Below are positions 35,778 through 46,549 of a DNA stretch of 64,000 bases, piece after piece. The stretch is from Flammeovirgaceae bacterium (GTDB lineage Bacteria > Bacteroidota > Bacteroidia > Cytophagales > Cyclobacteriaceae), in the NCBI GenBank assembly GCA_027487845.1, contig JAIYCV010000023.1, forward strand, positions 124,001 through 188,000. Reading direction: 5' to 3'. Position numbers and translations under genes: made by a program. The notes below the pieces were generated by a model. The model ran no database searches. It had not been told where the DNA came from and was given only the letters and a program-made list of their open reading frames with translations. Positions within the stretch are counted from its first letter, which is position 1; every line of letters begins with the position of its first letter.

Positions 35778-37043
35778 TCAATACTTGTAAATGAATGCCA
35801 CGCCCAATGTTTGTTGCCCGGTTACGGCTTTTCCTTCAGAATCCTCGTAATAAGCTTTGCCAGCTTCATCAATTCTCAACTCAGGTTTTACTATCAAGTG
35901 AGCATCGGCCAGCGTGATGGGAAGTGTAAGTGTGAATGACGAGTTGGTTGTTCCAAGATACCGAACATAGTTTTTATCCTCAAATGATTCATAACGCGCG
36001 CCAATTCCTACAACATCGCTGATGGCATAATTGGAATAGATGGCATAACCACCCCAAGAAGGACTTGTTGACCCGTAAGAATCAACGATGGCTTGTTTAT
36101 CTGCACCAGTTGCACTGAAATCATAAAAACCATAGGCCGCATTCAAACCCAAGTAAAACTTAGGAGTTACTTGATACCCTGTTGTTAAGTCGAAAAGATT
36201 ACGTGTATATCTTTCTAAATAGGGCTTGCCAGCACTGCCAAGCGTTGTGAGGTAAGTATCGTCATTGTAACCACCTATGTAATTCAAATAGATATTGAAA
36301 CCATCAACAGGCTTTATGTAAAATTGGGTGACAAATGATTTCTGAGCACTATTATCTACTAGATTATCCCAGTTATTTACCAAACCAGCCATCCACGTTA
36401 CTTTGTCACTAAATGCATACGTTGCCTTCATACCTATGTGGTAGAAAGGGCCATTATTGAAAAGATTGGAAAGAGAATAATGATAGTTTACAGGCGCATC
36501 AATTACTTCGTACCCAATATGAGTGCCAAATTGACCCACTGTAAAACTTAGTTTATCTGTAGCCTTATAAGTGAAATAGGCTTGTTTTATTGCAGCGGAA
36601 GAGCCGTAAAGTTGGTTCACAAATGGATTGGAAGACCTCCACAAATTTGTTGTTCCGCTTGTATTTCCAGCAAGGCCGCCAGTATTTCCAAAATTTCCTA
36701 ACTCCGCATTTGGGCCAAAAGTCAAATCGATAACTAAATCCGATTTTTTGTCTGAGTAGGCAAATTTGGTTTGTACCAATCCTAAAGCAAATTGTTTATC
36801 TAAACGATCGAAAGCTCTTCCAGCAGGAAAACCGCCATTGATGCCACTTGGATCACCCTGCCCTTGCCCCATTAAGGTTAACGACTTTGGCGAGTTAAAT
36901 GCCGTCAAAATGTAAGAATCAATGTATCCAGACATTACAATTTTTGGTTTCTCTTCGGCTGCTGGCGCGGCATCTTGAGCAAATGTGTTGATGGCAATAA
37001 AAGAAAGTGCTAATAAGTATGTTCTTGTTTTAAGCGTTTTCAT
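35778..37043 (-). CDS. BBP2-type outer-membrane porin
   Basis: 421 residues. A signal peptide ends at F-A-Q (near 23); after an Ala/Glu-rich linker come many amphipathic strands with aromatic ends, as in a 14- to 16-strand beta-barrel (for example K-I-V-M-S-G-Y-I-D-S-Y, Y-A-I-Y-S-N-Y-A-I). The last residue region V-A-F-I-Y-K-Y ends in an aromatic, as outer-membrane barrels do. It lies 88 bases downstream of amtB and is likely the outer-membrane entry route for ammonium or a related nutrient. Confidence 0.85.
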   Translation of the reverse strand: MKTLKTRTYLLALSFIAINTFAQDAAPAAEEKPKIVMSGYIDSYILTAFNSPKSLTLMGQGQGDPSGINGGFPAGRAFDRLDKQFALGLVQTKFAYSDKKSDLVIDLTFGPNAELGNFGNTGGLAGNTSGTTNLWRSSNPFVNQLYGSSAAIKQAYFTYKATDKLSFTVGQFGTHIGYEVIDAPVNYHYSLSNLFNNGPFYHIGMKATYAFSDKVTWMAGLVNNWDNLVDNSAQKSFVTQFYIKPVDGFNIYLNYIGGYNDDTYLTTLGSAGKPYLERYTRNLFDLTTGYQVTPKFYLGLNAAYGFYDFSATGADKQAIVDSYGSTSPSWGGYAIYSNYAISDVVGIGARYESFEDKNYVRYLGTTNSSFTLTLPITLADAHLIVKPELRIDEAGKAYYEDSEGKAVTGQQTLGVAFIYKY

Positions 37044-37080
37044 ATTTTTGATTAATGTTTTATGGTGAAACAGAAAGCTG

Positions 37081-37121
37081 AAGCAATCCCAGTTTGGTAT
37101 CTCACACCGGCTGGGATGCTT
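37081..37121 (-). promoter_or_regulatory. Hairpin between amtB and the porin gene
   Basis: AAGCAATCCCAG (37081-37092) can pair with CTGGGATGCTT (37111-37121) with one bulged base and an 18-base loop. No T run follows, so it could be a processing or attenuation element rather than a full terminator. Confidence 0.4.
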
Positions 37122-37131
37122 TAGTGATTAT

Positions 37132-38451
37132 TTAAGACGACAATCCTTCTCCGTGTTGTGCTAAATCCGAACCTATTTCTTGTTCTTCGGCACTTACTTT
37201 TAGCGGTGAAATCAAATCGGTGATTTTAAGAAGCAGTAGCGAGCCCAAAAAGGCAAACGCGACTACCACTACAAGTGCTATTAGATGAGCTTTGAACAGT
37301 GTAGTCTCCCCAAAGAATAGGCCATTACCAGTAGTATTCGCGCTATTCACCGCAGTGTTAGCAAGAAAAGCGGTCATTAACATACCCACCGCTCCACCCA
37401 CACCATGGCAAGGGAACACATCTAACGTATCTTCCAAAGCGGTTTTGGATTTCCAATGGACTACCACGTTGCTCACCAACGCAGCTACCGTACCGATGAA
37501 AATGGCAGAAGGAATAGTAACAAAACCAGCTGCAGGCGTGATGGCTACCAAACCCACTACTGCGCCAATACAAAAACCTAAAGCAGAAGGCTTTTTGCCT
37601 CGGGCCGCATCAAATAACACCCAGCATAAACCCGCAGCAGCCGAAGCAGTATTGGTTGTGGCAAAAGCAGTTGCCGCCAGCACACCAGCAGACAACGCAC
37701 TACCCGCGTTGAATCCAAACCAACCGAACCAAAGTAGGCCAGTTCCTAATAAAACAAATGGAATATTGGCTGGCGCAATGGATTTCTTTACTTCCGATTT
37801 ATTTCTCAAATAGATGGAAGCCGCGAGTGCCGCAAATCCTGCTGACATGTGCACCACTGTTCCACCTGCGAAATCAAGAACTCCTAATTTGAATAGGAAT
37901 CCGTCAGGATGCCATGTCCAATGTGCCAAAGGCGCATAAATTAGCAGAGAAAATAAAATCAGAAAAAGAACGTACGACTTAAAGTTGATCCTTTCCGCGA
38001 ACGTACCAGTAATGAGTGCTGGTGTTATGATAGCGAACTTAAGTTGGAAAAATGCAAACAATACCAATGGAATAGTAGGAGCTAACGACCAAGGCTTTCC
38101 ATCTAACACATCTTTAAACATAAAGAAGGTGGTAGGATTGCCGACTACACCGCCAATTGTTTCGCCAAAAGCCAGACTGAATCCGACAACAATCCAGATA
38201 ATGCTGATCACACCCATGGCAATAAAACTTTGCAGCATGGTAGAAATGATATTCTTGGTATCAATCATACCACCATAGAAATAGGCTAAACCAGGCGTCA
38301 TCAACAAAACGAGGGCAGTTGCGGTAAGCATCCAGGCCACATCTCCGGAATTTATTCCCTCTGTAACAAGGGTGGTTGGAACGGCCGGCTGAAAAACTGC
38401 CAGCAAACTGACAGCAAACAGAAGGATTAATGGGAGTACTGATTTTTTCAT
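37132..38451 (-). CDS. amtB: Ammonium transporter AmtB
   Basis: 439 residues with a signal peptide and eleven predicted membrane helices, normal for the family. The conserved start G-D-V-A-W-M-L-T-A-T-A-L-V-L-L-M-T-P-G is present, as is D-F-A-G-G-T-V-V-H. It conducts NH3/NH4+ across the inner membrane. No glnK gene is visible within the window, although the two are often paired. The neighbour is a porin, giving an ammonium uptake unit over both membranes. Confidence 0.95.
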   Translation of the reverse strand: MKKSVLPLILLFAVSLLAVFQPAVPTTLVTEGINSGDVAWMLTATALVLLMTPGLAYFYGGMIDTKNIISTMLQSFIAMGVISIIWIVVGFSLAFGETIGGVVGNPTTFFMFKDVLDGKPWSLAPTIPLVLFAFFQLKFAIITPALITGTFAERINFKSYVLFLILFSLLIYAPLAHWTWHPDGFLFKLGVLDFAGGTVVHMSAGFAALAASIYLRNKSEVKKSIAPANIPFVLLGTGLLWFGWFGFNAGSALSAGVLAATAFATTNTASAAAGLCWVLFDAARGKKPSALGFCIGAVVGLVAITPAAGFVTIPSAIFIGTVAALVSNVVVHWKSKTALEDTLDVFPCHGVGGAVGMLMTAFLANTAVNSANTTGNGLFFGETTLFKAHLIALVVVVAFAFLGSLLLLKITDLISPLKVSAEEQEIGSDLAQHGEGLSS

Positions 38452-38827
38452 AGTTTGAAGTTTAGGTTAAAGATTAGACATGAATTTCATCGGGTTTTAA
38501 CAAAAGTCATAACATTGGCTTAATTTTTAACCTAAATCTTCGTAAAAATTACCGAATCCGATTGAAATCGTTGTTTTTTTATGTGTTTTTTAAAATTTTA
38601 TACTGTTTTTGTAAGGAATACGGTATTTTATTGAGCGCAACTTGGAACAATGCAGAATTTTAATGACGGCTGCCGGATATTTTTAAACACTTAATGGTCG
38701 TGGTAAACCTTTCAAAATTTCTCTGAATTGATGTTATCCAAATCTTGGATGAACCCGTTTTGACCGCTATTTTCAAAAGGTATTGATAAATCGACTTCAA
38801 CCTATACGATCGGGAAGGGATTTTTTT
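38452..38827. other. AT-rich region upstream of amtB and tRNA-Arg
   Basis: No open frame or RNA gene recognised. It must hold the amtB promoter on the minus strand. I could not identify a convincing -33/-7 pair. Confidence 0.4.
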
Positions 38828-38835
38828 TAGCTTTG
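38828..38835 (+). promoter_or_regulatory. -7 box of tRNA-Arg
   Basis: TAGCTTTG matches TAnnTTTG. It ends 14 bases before the mature tRNA 5' end, a plausible distance for a short leader. The preceding sequence has no clear TTTG at -33. Confidence 0.5.
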
Positions 38836-38849
38836 CACGCTTAATTCTT

Positions 38850-38921
38850 GGTTTCGTAGTTCAACGGATAGAATAGAAGTTTCCTAAACTTTTGATCCCA
38901 GTTCGATTCTGGGCGAGACTA
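38850..38921 (+). tRNA. tRNA-Arg (anticodon CCT)
   Basis: A 72-base cloverleaf. Acceptor arms are GGTTTCG and CGAGACT with discriminator A. The anticodon stem-loop is GAAGT-TTCCTAA-ACTTT with CCT, decoding AGG. The T arm contains CCCAGTTCGATTCTGGG. Two wobble pairs sit in the acceptor stem. CCA is not encoded. Confidence 0.93.
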
Positions 38922-39127
38922 CACTAAGTTCAACGGATTGCCTAACTTAGAAGGTAAAAATCGGGTGGCAAGGTTACCGACAATTACCAAAACAGGAAGT
39001 CGAATACCCAAGAACGAAAAGGCGCAAGTTTCTAAAACTAGGCGTCACCTTTCTTCGTATTAAAGTGCAGCTTTGGCGCGAACAGTCCTTGCGATTGGAT
39101 TTTTAATAATAACAGGTATATTTGATC
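38922..39127 (+). other. Region after tRNA-Arg with an unassigned open frame
   Basis: A frame without ATG stays open from the tRNA end to TAA near 39062. It reads a basic stretch (G-S-R-I-P-K-N-E-K-A-Q-V-S-K-T-R-R-H). A TTG or GTG start would be needed. I see no known protein or RNA. It is as likely chance as coding. Confidence 0.25.
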
Positions 39128-39238
39128 ATGATCGACAGAATAATAAAGGGTGTTAAAGCCTGTTTTAAAGCCGAACTTTTGTTGGTTTTCATTTTCCTGA
39201 TACTTTCGGGCTTGACATATTTATTTACAATGCTCTGA
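39128..39238 (+). CDS. Possible 36-residue single-helix membrane peptide
   Basis: ATG 39128 to TGA 39236-39238. The product starts M-I-D-R-I-I-K-G-V-K with a basic head, then a hydrophobic helix (L-L-L-V-F-I-F-L-I-L-S-G-L) and a short end. The design is that of many small membrane proteins, but nothing independent supports expression. Confidence 0.35.
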   Translation: MIDRIIKGVKACFKAELLLVFIFLILSGLTYLFTML

Positions 39239-39430
39239 TGACTTTTCCTTGGGTGTGTTTTGCCTAATCAAAATGTAATGTTATAAGTCAATATAGCAGC
39301 AATCCCCTATATTTTTCTCTTGACGAGCATACTCTGATTATTATCGAATTGATTTCTTTATTTGTGATTACCTCGTATTTTGGGGAAGTTTTGCTTGCTT
39401 GTCTTTAAATCGAATTATTAACGCTTCACG

Positions 39431-42400
39431 ATGAAAAAAAATCTACTCCTTGTCTGCTGTTTGCTGATTGTATTTTCAATTCAGGCGCAGAAAAATAAAC
39501 CCCAAATTGCAACTCAACCTAAATTTGATGCCGATCAATTGAAAGGCATCAAGTGGCGCAACATCGGCCCAGGCAGAGGAGGGCGGGCAAATGCCATTGC
39601 GGGCCATCCCACCAATGAAAGCGTTTACTTTGTAGGATATACCGGTGGCGGTGTATGGAAGACAGAAGATGCCGGATTGGTTTGGAAAAATGTTTCCGAT
39701 GGATTCTTTAAAGTGGGTTCTATTGGCGACATCGCCATTAGCGAAAGCGACCCTAATGTGATTTATGTCGGCTCTGGCGAACACGCAGTCCGTGGTGTGA
39801 TGACTTCCTATGGCGATGGCGTTTATAAATCTACCGATGGCGGAAAATCATGGAAAAATACGGGGCTCGAAAAAACACGACATATTTCTGATGTGGTAAT
39901 TCATCCAAACAATTCAGACGTAGTTCTTGTGGCCGCCCAAGGTACCGTTCATGGCCCGAACCCCGATCGCGGAGTTTATAAATCAGTAGATGGCGGAGTT
40001 ACCTGGAAGCGTACGTTGTTTATTGACGATAATACGGGCATCAGTAGTTTGAGCATGGATATGGCTAACCCAAGGATATTGTATGCAGCAAGCTGGCCCC
40101 ACAGGCGTTATCCGTGGAAGGTAGAGAGCGGAACTTCTTCTGCTATTTGGAAATCAGTAGATGGGGGCGATACATGGAATAAAATTGTAGAAGGTCTCCC
40201 TAAAGAAATGGGAAAGATTGGTGTGTCTGTTTCGCGCGCTAACCCTAATCGCGTGTACGCAATTATAGAAGCCGAGAAGTCAAAGGCCGGCTTGTACCGA
40301 TCTGATGATGGTGGAAAGAAATGGGCGCTCCAAACGAGTGATCAAAACATTACTGCGCGCTCGTGGTACTATATGGAAGTTTTTGCCGATCCGTTAAATG
40401 AGGACATCGTTTATGTGTTAAATGCACCGGTGATGCGATCTATTGATGGCGGTAAAACTTTTCAGAATGTGCCAGTTGGGCATGGCGACACGCACGATTT
40501 GTGGATCAACCCCAAGAAGAATACAAACCTTGCCTTGGCGGATGATGGGGGTGGCGAGATTTCTTTTAATACTGGCAAGACATGGTCTACATTAGGAAAT
40601 CAAATGACATCGCAATTCTACAGAGTAAATGTTGACAAACGCTTTCCTTATTGGGTGTATGGTGGTCAGCAAGACAACACGTCTGTCATGATAAAGAGCC
40701 GAAACAATAGTTTTGGAATAACTGTAAAAGACTGGGTGAACGGTCCTGGTTGCGAAAGTGCTTACATTGCTTTCGATGATCCGAACAACCCGCAGTTGTT
40801 CTATGGAGGGTGTTACCAAGGTATTATTGATGTGTTGGACATCAAGACGAATGAAACGAAAGATTTACAAGAGTATCCAGCCACTAACTTGGCGTATGCA
40901 CCCAAGAAAATGAAGTATCGGTTTAATTGGAATGCCCCTCTGATTAATTCCCCTCACGATGCTAAGACGCTCTATCATGCTGCGAACGTTTTGTTTAAAT
41001 CCACTAACGGAGGAATCAATTGGCAAGTAATTAGCCCTGACTTAACCCGAAACGATACTACCAAGCAAGATGTTAGTGGTGGGCCATTAACTAATGAAGG
41101 CGCGGGAGGTGAAAATTATAACACCATCTATTATGTCGCTGAATCATCGCAAGAAGCAGGCGTAATTTATACGGGCAGCGATTGTGGTTTGGTTCATATT
41201 ACAAAAGATGGTGGCAAAAATTGGACTAATATCACGCCTAAAGAATTGCAAGAGGGCATGATTCATTCCATAGAAGTATCTCCCAACGATAAGGCAACTG
41301 TGTATATCTCGGCCTCACGATATAAGTTCAATGATTATTCGAACTATACGTTTAAGTCAACTGATTATGGGAAGACGTGGATGAAGATAGGATTGGGTGT
41401 TGAAGCGGACGAATTTATTAAAGTGATTCGTGAAGACAAGAAAGTAAAAGACCTTTTATACGCTGGCGCGGAAAGGGGATTTTATGTATCTTTTAATGGT
41501 GGAGCGAATTGGAATAAAATGCAATTGAATTTACCTGTGGTTCCCGTGACGGACTTAATTCTGCATGACAATGATATAGTGGCCGCCACGGCTGGCCGGG
41601 CCTTTTGGATATTAGATGACCTCAGTGCCATTCAGCAATCAAAGGGGGAGTTTAGTTCTACCGTTAAGTTGTTTTCGCCAAAGCCAACGGTAAGGCTGAC
41701 AAGTGCTGCACCTTCGTGGATGGAAGTGCCGCCTGGCACTGGCCAAAATCCGATGAATGGTGTGATACTTAGTTATTACCTAAAAGAGAAAGCAGATACC
41801 AACAAAGTATGGTTGGAGATCTTGGATTTTAATGGAACAGTGTTAAGAAAGTATTCCAACAAAAAAGACGAGAGAGTGAAGCCAACACCCGGTGGCGCCC
41901 CACCAGCACAGTTAATTCCCGCTGAGTTGGGGATAAATCGTTTTGCTTGGGATTTTTGCACAGATGCCCTGCCAGAGGTTCCTGGAGTATTTGTGTATGG
42001 AGACTTAAGCGGCCATCGCGTGGCCCCTGGGCGTTACAAAGCGCGGATTAAGTTTAAAGGTGAAACTTCTGAAACCGAATTTGATTTGCTAGGTGATCCA
42101 AACTTGAAAGTGACCAACGAAGATTGGATCGCCCAACAGCAAATAATTCAGCAAGCTGAAGACGGATTAAAAGAAGTTCATAATTCGGTAAACAATATGC
42201 GGAAAGTAAAGAAGCAAGTGGAGGGCTATAATGAACTGTTGAAGAATGACACTAATGCAAAAGATATTGTGAATGCTGGAAAAGAAATTTTGAAGAAACT
42301 TGAAAAGTGGGAGAGTAATTTGATTGAGCCTCGGTCTAAGAACGGGCAGGATGTGATCAACTTTCAAAACAAGTTAAATTCGGAATTTCTTCAGATTCGT

Positions 42401-42601
42401 TCCGTGGCTGATGCGCATGATCCACGTATAACTCAAGGTGCTAAAGAGCGTTTCGCTGACGTGCAAACCGAATGGGCAAAGCATAAACAAACCATGCAAG
42501 AGATTGTGACGAAAGATATTACCGATTACAATAAGCTATTTAAGGATAAGAACCTCCCAGCATTAATAACTGAGATCAAAGAAGTAGTGATTAACAATTG
42601 A
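39431..42601 (+). CDS. Large exported BNR/sortilin (VPS10)-like beta-propeller protein
   Basis: 1056 residues. The signal peptide ends at I-Q-A-Q (about 19). The body contains many BNR-type Asp boxes (for example [24 protein letters not shown]), spaced through about residues 50-700, forming two seven- to ten-bladed propellers as in sortilin. After about residue 790 comes a beta-rich then helical tail. Such exported proteins are common in Bacteroidota; some relatives are called glycosyl hydrolase, but no catalytic evidence is visible. A binding or scaffold role is likelier. Confidence 0.85.
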   Translation: MKKNLLLVCCLLIVFSIQAQKNKPQIATQPKFDADQLKGIKWRNIGPGRGGRANAIAGHPTNESVYFVGYTGGGVWKTEDAGLVWKNVSDGFFKVGSIGDIAISESDPNVIYVGSGEHAVRGVMTSYGDGVYKSTDGGKSWKNTGLEKTRHISDVVIHPNNSDVVLVAAQGTVHGPNPDRGVYKSVDGGVTWKRTLFIDDNTGISSLSMDMANPRILYAASWPHRRYPWKVESGTSSAIWKSVDGGDTWNKIVEGLPKEMGKIGVSVSRANPNRVYAIIEAEKSKAGLYRSDDGGKKWALQTSDQNITARSWYYMEVFADPLNEDIVYVLNAPVMRSIDGGKTFQNVPVGHGDTHDLWINPKKNTNLALADDGGGEISFNTGKTWSTLGNQMTSQFYRVNVDKRFPYWVYGGQQDNTSVMIKSRNNSFGITVKDWVNGPGCESAYIAFDDPNNPQLFYGGCYQGIIDVLDIKTNETKDLQEYPATNLAYAPKKMKYRFNWNAPLINSPHDAKTLYHAANVLFKSTNGGINWQVISPDLTRNDTTKQDVSGGPLTNEGAGGENYNTIYYVAESSQEAGVIYTGSDCGLVHITKDGGKNWTNITPKELQEGMIHSIEVSPNDKATVYISASRYKFNDYSNYTFKSTDYGKTWMKIGLGVEADEFIKVIREDKKVKDLLYAGAERGFYVSFNGGANWNKMQLNLPVVPVTDLILHDNDIVAATAGRAFWILDDLSAIQQSKGEFSSTVKLFSPKPTVRLTSAAPSWMEVPPGTGQNPMNGVILSYYLKEKADTNKVWLEILDFNGTVLRKYSNKKDERVKPTPGGAPPAQLIPAELGINRFAWDFCTDALPEVPGVFVYGDLSGHRVAPGRYKARIKFKGETSETEFDLLGDPNLKVTNEDWIAQQQIIQQAEDGLKEVHNSVNNMRKVKKQVEGYNELLKNDTNAKDIVNAGKEILKKLEKWESNLIEPRSKNGQDVINFQNKLNSEFLQIRSVADAHDPRITQGAKERFADVQTEWAKHKQTMQEIVTKDITDYNKLFKDKNLPALITEIKEVVINN

Positions 42602-42736
42602 AAAAAAATAATGAAATCGGATTAGCGTTATTTGGCAACCAAAAAACAATTAATCAACGCGCGAAACAAAATTACTTAGCACCCGTTTTGTTGGGTTAAA
42701 TGAAAAGTAATAAACTCTTAATCTACTATTTAATCT

Positions 42737-44581
42737 ATGAAAATTTGCTCAACAATTATCATTGCTCTTTTGCCGTTGCAGTTTGCCGTTGCACAAAGTA
42801 ATTATAAAGTAAAGGTCGATCTCACCAAAACAAACAATGACAGGCTCAATGTAGAAATATATACACCAAAAGTTCCCAACGATCAGATAGCTTTTCATGT
42901 TCCTAAAATTGTGCCAGGTACTTATTCAATCAGTAATTTCGGTTCTTTTGTTTCTAATTTTAAAGCCTTTGATAAGCAAGGAGGTGTATTGGCAGTTGAA
43001 CATCCTGATCCAAATACATGGAATATTAGCGGAGCAAAAAAGTTAGGTAAAGTTACCTATGACGTAGATGATACCTGGGACACGCCTGAGATAAAAGAGG
43101 ACGTGTTTGAGCCAGGAGGCACCAGTTTTGAAAAGGATTCTGCATTTGTGTTAAATACATTTGGATTGATTGGTTATTTGCAAGGCATGGAAAAGAAGCC
43201 GTTTAGAGTGGAGGTGAGACATGCAAATGGATTTTACGGATCTACTTCTTTACGACTGTCAAAAAATAGCACTGCAGACGTAGATGTCTTTGAAACGAAC
43301 AACTATCAGATTCTTACCGATGCACCCATACTTTACTGCAAGCCTGACACTGCGTGGATTAAAGTTGCAAATGCTTCGGTCCTAGTGTCGGTTTATTCCG
43401 CTAGTGGCAAAGCATCAGCAAAATTGTTAGTAGACGATGTGAAGCCGATTTTGCAAGCCCATGCAACGTATTTGGGCGGAAAGTTACCGGTCACAAAGTA
43501 TGCATTTTTGGTGTACCTCTCAGATAAAAAGAATCTTACGCGGTATGGGGCACTGGAGCACACTCAATCCTGTCTCACTTTTATGCCCGATAGTTTTTCA
43601 CCCGAAGAACTGTCAAGTCAATTTAGGGACATTGCTTCTCATGAGTTTTTACATATCATCACACCGCTCGGAATACATAGCACTGAAATTGGAGATTTTG
43701 ATTTTATCGATGCTAAAATGTCGAAACACCTTTGGCTGTACGAAGGCCTTACCGAGTATGCTGCCCATCATTCGCAGGTGAGATCTGGCGCAATCTCGCT
43801 TGACGAATACTTGAAGCGGCAAGCAGGCAAAATCAAAAATTCAAGAAAGTTTTTTAATGATTCGTTGGCATTTACCGCTTTGTCTTTAGGTGCGTTAGAT
43901 AAATACAAAGACCAATATCAAAACGTATATGAAAAGGGGGCGTTGATCGGATTATGCTTGGATGTAAAGCTACTCAGCCTATCGCACGGGAAATATGGGA
44001 CACGCGAACTGGTGGCTGACCTTGCCAAGAAATACGGTGCGAAGAAATCCTTTAAGGACGAAGAGTTGTTTGATAAGATAACCGAACTAACTTATCCGGC
44101 CGTCAGGGGTTTTTTTAAAGACTTTGTAGAGGCAGGGAAGCCACTTCCATTGTCTGAGACATTTGAGGCACTTGGCATACAGTATAATCCTTCGGCAACT
44201 AGAAAAGCTACCGAAACAAGCATGGGTTTTGGGGCTGGTTTGGCACCCGATAGAAAGCAGCTGATAATTGCTAATTTAGATCAGGCAACTCAATTAGGAA
44301 AACGATTAGCCTTTCAGGTAGGAGATACTTTTGTGTCTATGAACGGCCAACCCTTTAACCTGGAGACATACCAAGCATGTTTTGGTCAATACATAGCTTC
44401 TGCTAAGGTGGGAGATAAAGTGAAGTTCGTTGTGAAAAGAAAGAATGCGGAGGGTGAGGAAAAGGAAGTAAACTTGGAAGCGGACATAAGAGAAGAAACG
44501 GAGAATTACATTTTTATAGAGGTCAACAAAGAGTTAAATGCAAGCCAAGAGCGAATGAGAGCTGCATGGCTTGCCAAATAA
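42737..44581 (+). CDS. M61-family metallopeptidase with PDZ domain
   Basis: 614 residues. A signal peptide ends at V-A-Q (about 20). The zinc site is H302-E303-F-L-H306 with E336 (L-Y-E-G-L-T-E-Y) as third ligand. A PDZ-like domain follows near 485-590 (V-G-D-T-F-V-S-M-N-G-Q-P). M61 enzymes release N-terminal residues, preferring Gly or Ala. Acts in the periplasm. Confidence 0.93.
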   Translation: MKICSTIIIALLPLQFAVAQSNYKVKVDLTKTNNDRLNVEIYTPKVPNDQIAFHVPKIVPGTYSISNFGSFVSNFKAFDKQGGVLAVEHPDPNTWNISGAKKLGKVTYDVDDTWDTPEIKEDVFEPGGTSFEKDSAFVLNTFGLIGYLQGMEKKPFRVEVRHANGFYGSTSLRLSKNSTADVDVFETNNYQILTDAPILYCKPDTAWIKVANASVLVSVYSASGKASAKLLVDDVKPILQAHATYLGGKLPVTKYAFLVYLSDKKNLTRYGALEHTQSCLTFMPDSFSPEELSSQFRDIASHEFLHIITPLGIHSTEIGDFDFIDAKMSKHLWLYEGLTEYAAHHSQVRSGAISLDEYLKRQAGKIKNSRKFFNDSLAFTALSLGALDKYKDQYQNVYEKGALIGLCLDVKLLSLSHGKYGTRELVADLAKKYGAKKSFKDEELFDKITELTYPAVRGFFKDFVEAGKPLPLSETFEALGIQYNPSATRKATETSMGFGAGLAPDRKQLIIANLDQATQLGKRLAFQVGDTFVSMNGQPFNLETYQACFGQYIASAKVGDKVKFVVKRKNAEGEEKEVNLEADIREETENYIFIEVNKELNASQERMRAAWLAK

Positions 44582-44619
44582 TTTTTCGTCAATAGGAAGT
44601 GCAATTAAACCCGCACAGG

Positions 44620-44655
44620 GAGGGTTCAATGCTAAGTTGAATCCTCTTTTTATTT
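44620..44655 (+). terminator. Intrinsic terminator after the M61 peptidase gene
   Basis: Stem GAGGGTTCAA (44620-44629) with TTGAATCCTC (44637-44646), one G-T pair, 7-base loop, then TTTTTATTTT. Confidence 0.85.
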
Positions 44656-44828
44656 TGGCGTTGCAATCACTCAGCACTCCAGCTAAACTTTTGTAATAAG
44701 ACAAAAACGAAAAAAGTGTGAATACGGAGTTGACTAAAAAAACTTTCATGACAATTGCTGTGAGAATGAAATGAAAGCTTTGCGAACATATATTTTTTCT
44801 TCGCTAGCTTTTTAAGTTGAAACTGTAA

Positions 44829-46472
44829 TCAATCCAGTAATTCGCTTATCGGTTGCCCCGTGCAACCATTCGGGAACTTTATTTTAAGCAAAACAGAGAG
44901 AGTAGGTGCAATGTCCGTAATTGTGTGGTAGTTGCTCGTGCTGCCTTTCTTTATGCCAAAGCCAAAAAACACCACCGGCACATGGGTATCATAAGTATAT
45001 GCGGAACCGTGAGTGCTTCCTGTTGTTCCACCCCAGGTCATCCATCCTGGCTCTAAGACAAATGCAATATCGCCACTTCGTTTTGAATTAAACCCGCGCG
45101 TCACCATACCTTTAATGCCTTTTTCCTCGTAGTTACTTTGGCGCAATGTTGCCTCCGAATATACTTGAGCCACACCAGGGGTGGCCAACAAATATTTTGA
45201 AATCAACTCTGTTGCAATTAGTAGATCTAAGCCAGCCGTTTTAGGTTCATTGCCAAATGCATCTTGGTTAATGAATACTTGATCGTTACCGATTTTATCG
45301 ATGATCTTTTTACCCGGAAATTGTTTTTGCAGAAACTCGTTTAGCCCAGCTTCAACAGTAGCGAGCTTAAAATAGTCTCCAGGAATTGAATTGTCTTTTA
45401 AATATTGAGCGTTTTCTGCTACTGCATGATCTGCAGTTAAGAATACCGTATACTGTCCTGAACCTATTGTTTTATCTAACTTCTTAAGTAAATCGTCCAA
45501 ATTTTTATCAAGGCGTAGGTAGGCATCTTCTAATTCAATAGAGTTAGGTCCCATCGCATGACCAATTAAATCAGGACACGAATAAGAAATTGCCAGGAAA
45601 TCGGTAACGTCATCTTTCCCAAGCGATTCCCCATCAATAGAAGCCTTCGCTACTTCGGTGAGTAAGTCGTCTCCGAAAGGAGTTGCGCAAATCAAATCGA
45701 AATTTCCATTTGCCGCGCGCAGCGTTTTTAAATCATAAGGGAATACAGGTTTTTCTTTTCCTTTTAACTTGCCCTCATAGGGCGAATCATCTGGCCCACT
45801 CTCAGTATATTGATTAATCGGAAATATTGTTTTCCATTCGCGCGATAAGTATTGATCAGCAAGATTCAGCGCATTAAAAGTATTCATCCATTCTGGCAAC
45901 GCCACACGGTAGTAATCGCTTGTGATAAATTTTCCACTTTTTCCATCGTACCAATATACACCATCGGGCAGATGACCTCCTGGTAAAACAGCTCCCCGAT
46001 CTTTAATAGAAAGGCTTATCACTTTGCCCTTCTGCTGGGTAGACAATTTTAACTCATCCGTGATAGTGGTGGTCAATAAACGACTTGGTGCTACGTCTCC
46101 ATTTCCTTCTTCACTGCCCACCGGTTTGTATTTACTATCTTCTACGCAGTTGACAGTTTTCTTTAATTGTTTGTCAAACCAATCATTACCAATAATTCCG
46201 TGGATAGCCGGTGTTGATCCAGAATAGATGGATGCGTGGCCAGGGCCAGTATAGGTGGGTACATAATTGTAATGAGCATTCTTAAGCATAAAGCCATCAT
46301 TCATCAGTCTTTTAAATCCACCTTCTCCAAATTTAGGCGCAAACCGATACAGGTATTCTTGTCGCATTTGATCTACCACAATACCAACTACCAACTTTGG
46401 TTTTTCTTTTTGCTGCGCCACTAGGCTGGTGATGGAAAAGAAAAAGGCTAATGCTATTACGACTCGCTTCAT
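44829..46472 (-). CDS. pafA: PafA-type alkaline phosphatase
   Basis: 547 residues. A signal peptide ends at V-A-Q (20). Active-site residues match the PafA set: D34 (V-V-D-Q-M), nucleophile T75 (P-T-Y-T-G-P-G-H), N96 (G-N-D-W), K157 and R159 (I-K-D-R-G), and T-A-D-H for zinc binding. PafA hydrolyses a broad range of phosphomonoesters in the periplasm and is not repressed by phosphate in studied Bacteroidota. It gives the cell phosphate from organic sources. Confidence 0.92.
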   Translation of the reverse strand: MKRVVIALAFFFSITSLVAQQKEKPKLVVGIVVDQMRQEYLYRFAPKFGEGGFKRLMNDGFMLKNAHYNYVPTYTGPGHASIYSGSTPAIHGIIGNDWFDKQLKKTVNCVEDSKYKPVGSEEGNGDVAPSRLLTTTITDELKLSTQQKGKVISLSIKDRGAVLPGGHLPDGVYWYDGKSGKFITSDYYRVALPEWMNTFNALNLADQYLSREWKTIFPINQYTESGPDDSPYEGKLKGKEKPVFPYDLKTLRAANGNFDLICATPFGDDLLTEVAKASIDGESLGKDDVTDFLAISYSCPDLIGHAMGPNSIELEDAYLRLDKNLDDLLKKLDKTIGSGQYTVFLTADHAVAENAQYLKDNSIPGDYFKLATVEAGLNEFLQKQFPGKKIIDKIGNDQVFINQDAFGNEPKTAGLDLLIATELISKYLLATPGVAQVYSEATLRQSNYEEKGIKGMVTRGFNSKRSGDIAFVLEPGWMTWGGTTGSTHGSAYTYDTHVPVVFFGFGIKKGSTSNYHTITDIAPTLSVLLKIKFPNGCTGQPISELLD

Positions 46473-46501
46473 ATTAAAAATTTTGTGAATTTATAGAAAT
46501 T

Positions 46502-46519
46502 AATCTGAAGACTCAGATT
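46502..46519. promoter_or_regulatory. Small dyad before pafA
   Basis: AATCTGA (46502-46508) and TCAGATT (46513-46519) form a perfect 7-bp dyad with a 4-base centre, between the WG-repeat gene stop and pafA start. It could be an operator or a short hairpin; no T run follows. Confidence 0.35.
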
Positions 46520-46549
46520 ATGCTTTTGTGAATATTTGATGGTTTTTTG

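Noticed and set aside
37292..37813. Plus-strand open frame of 173 codons
   Set aside because: Antisense to amtB; long only because the GC-richer amtB sequence lacks stops in this frame.
43461..43781. Plus-strand open frame of 106 codons
   Set aside because: Different frame inside the M61 peptidase gene; the HEFLH motif lies in the other frame.
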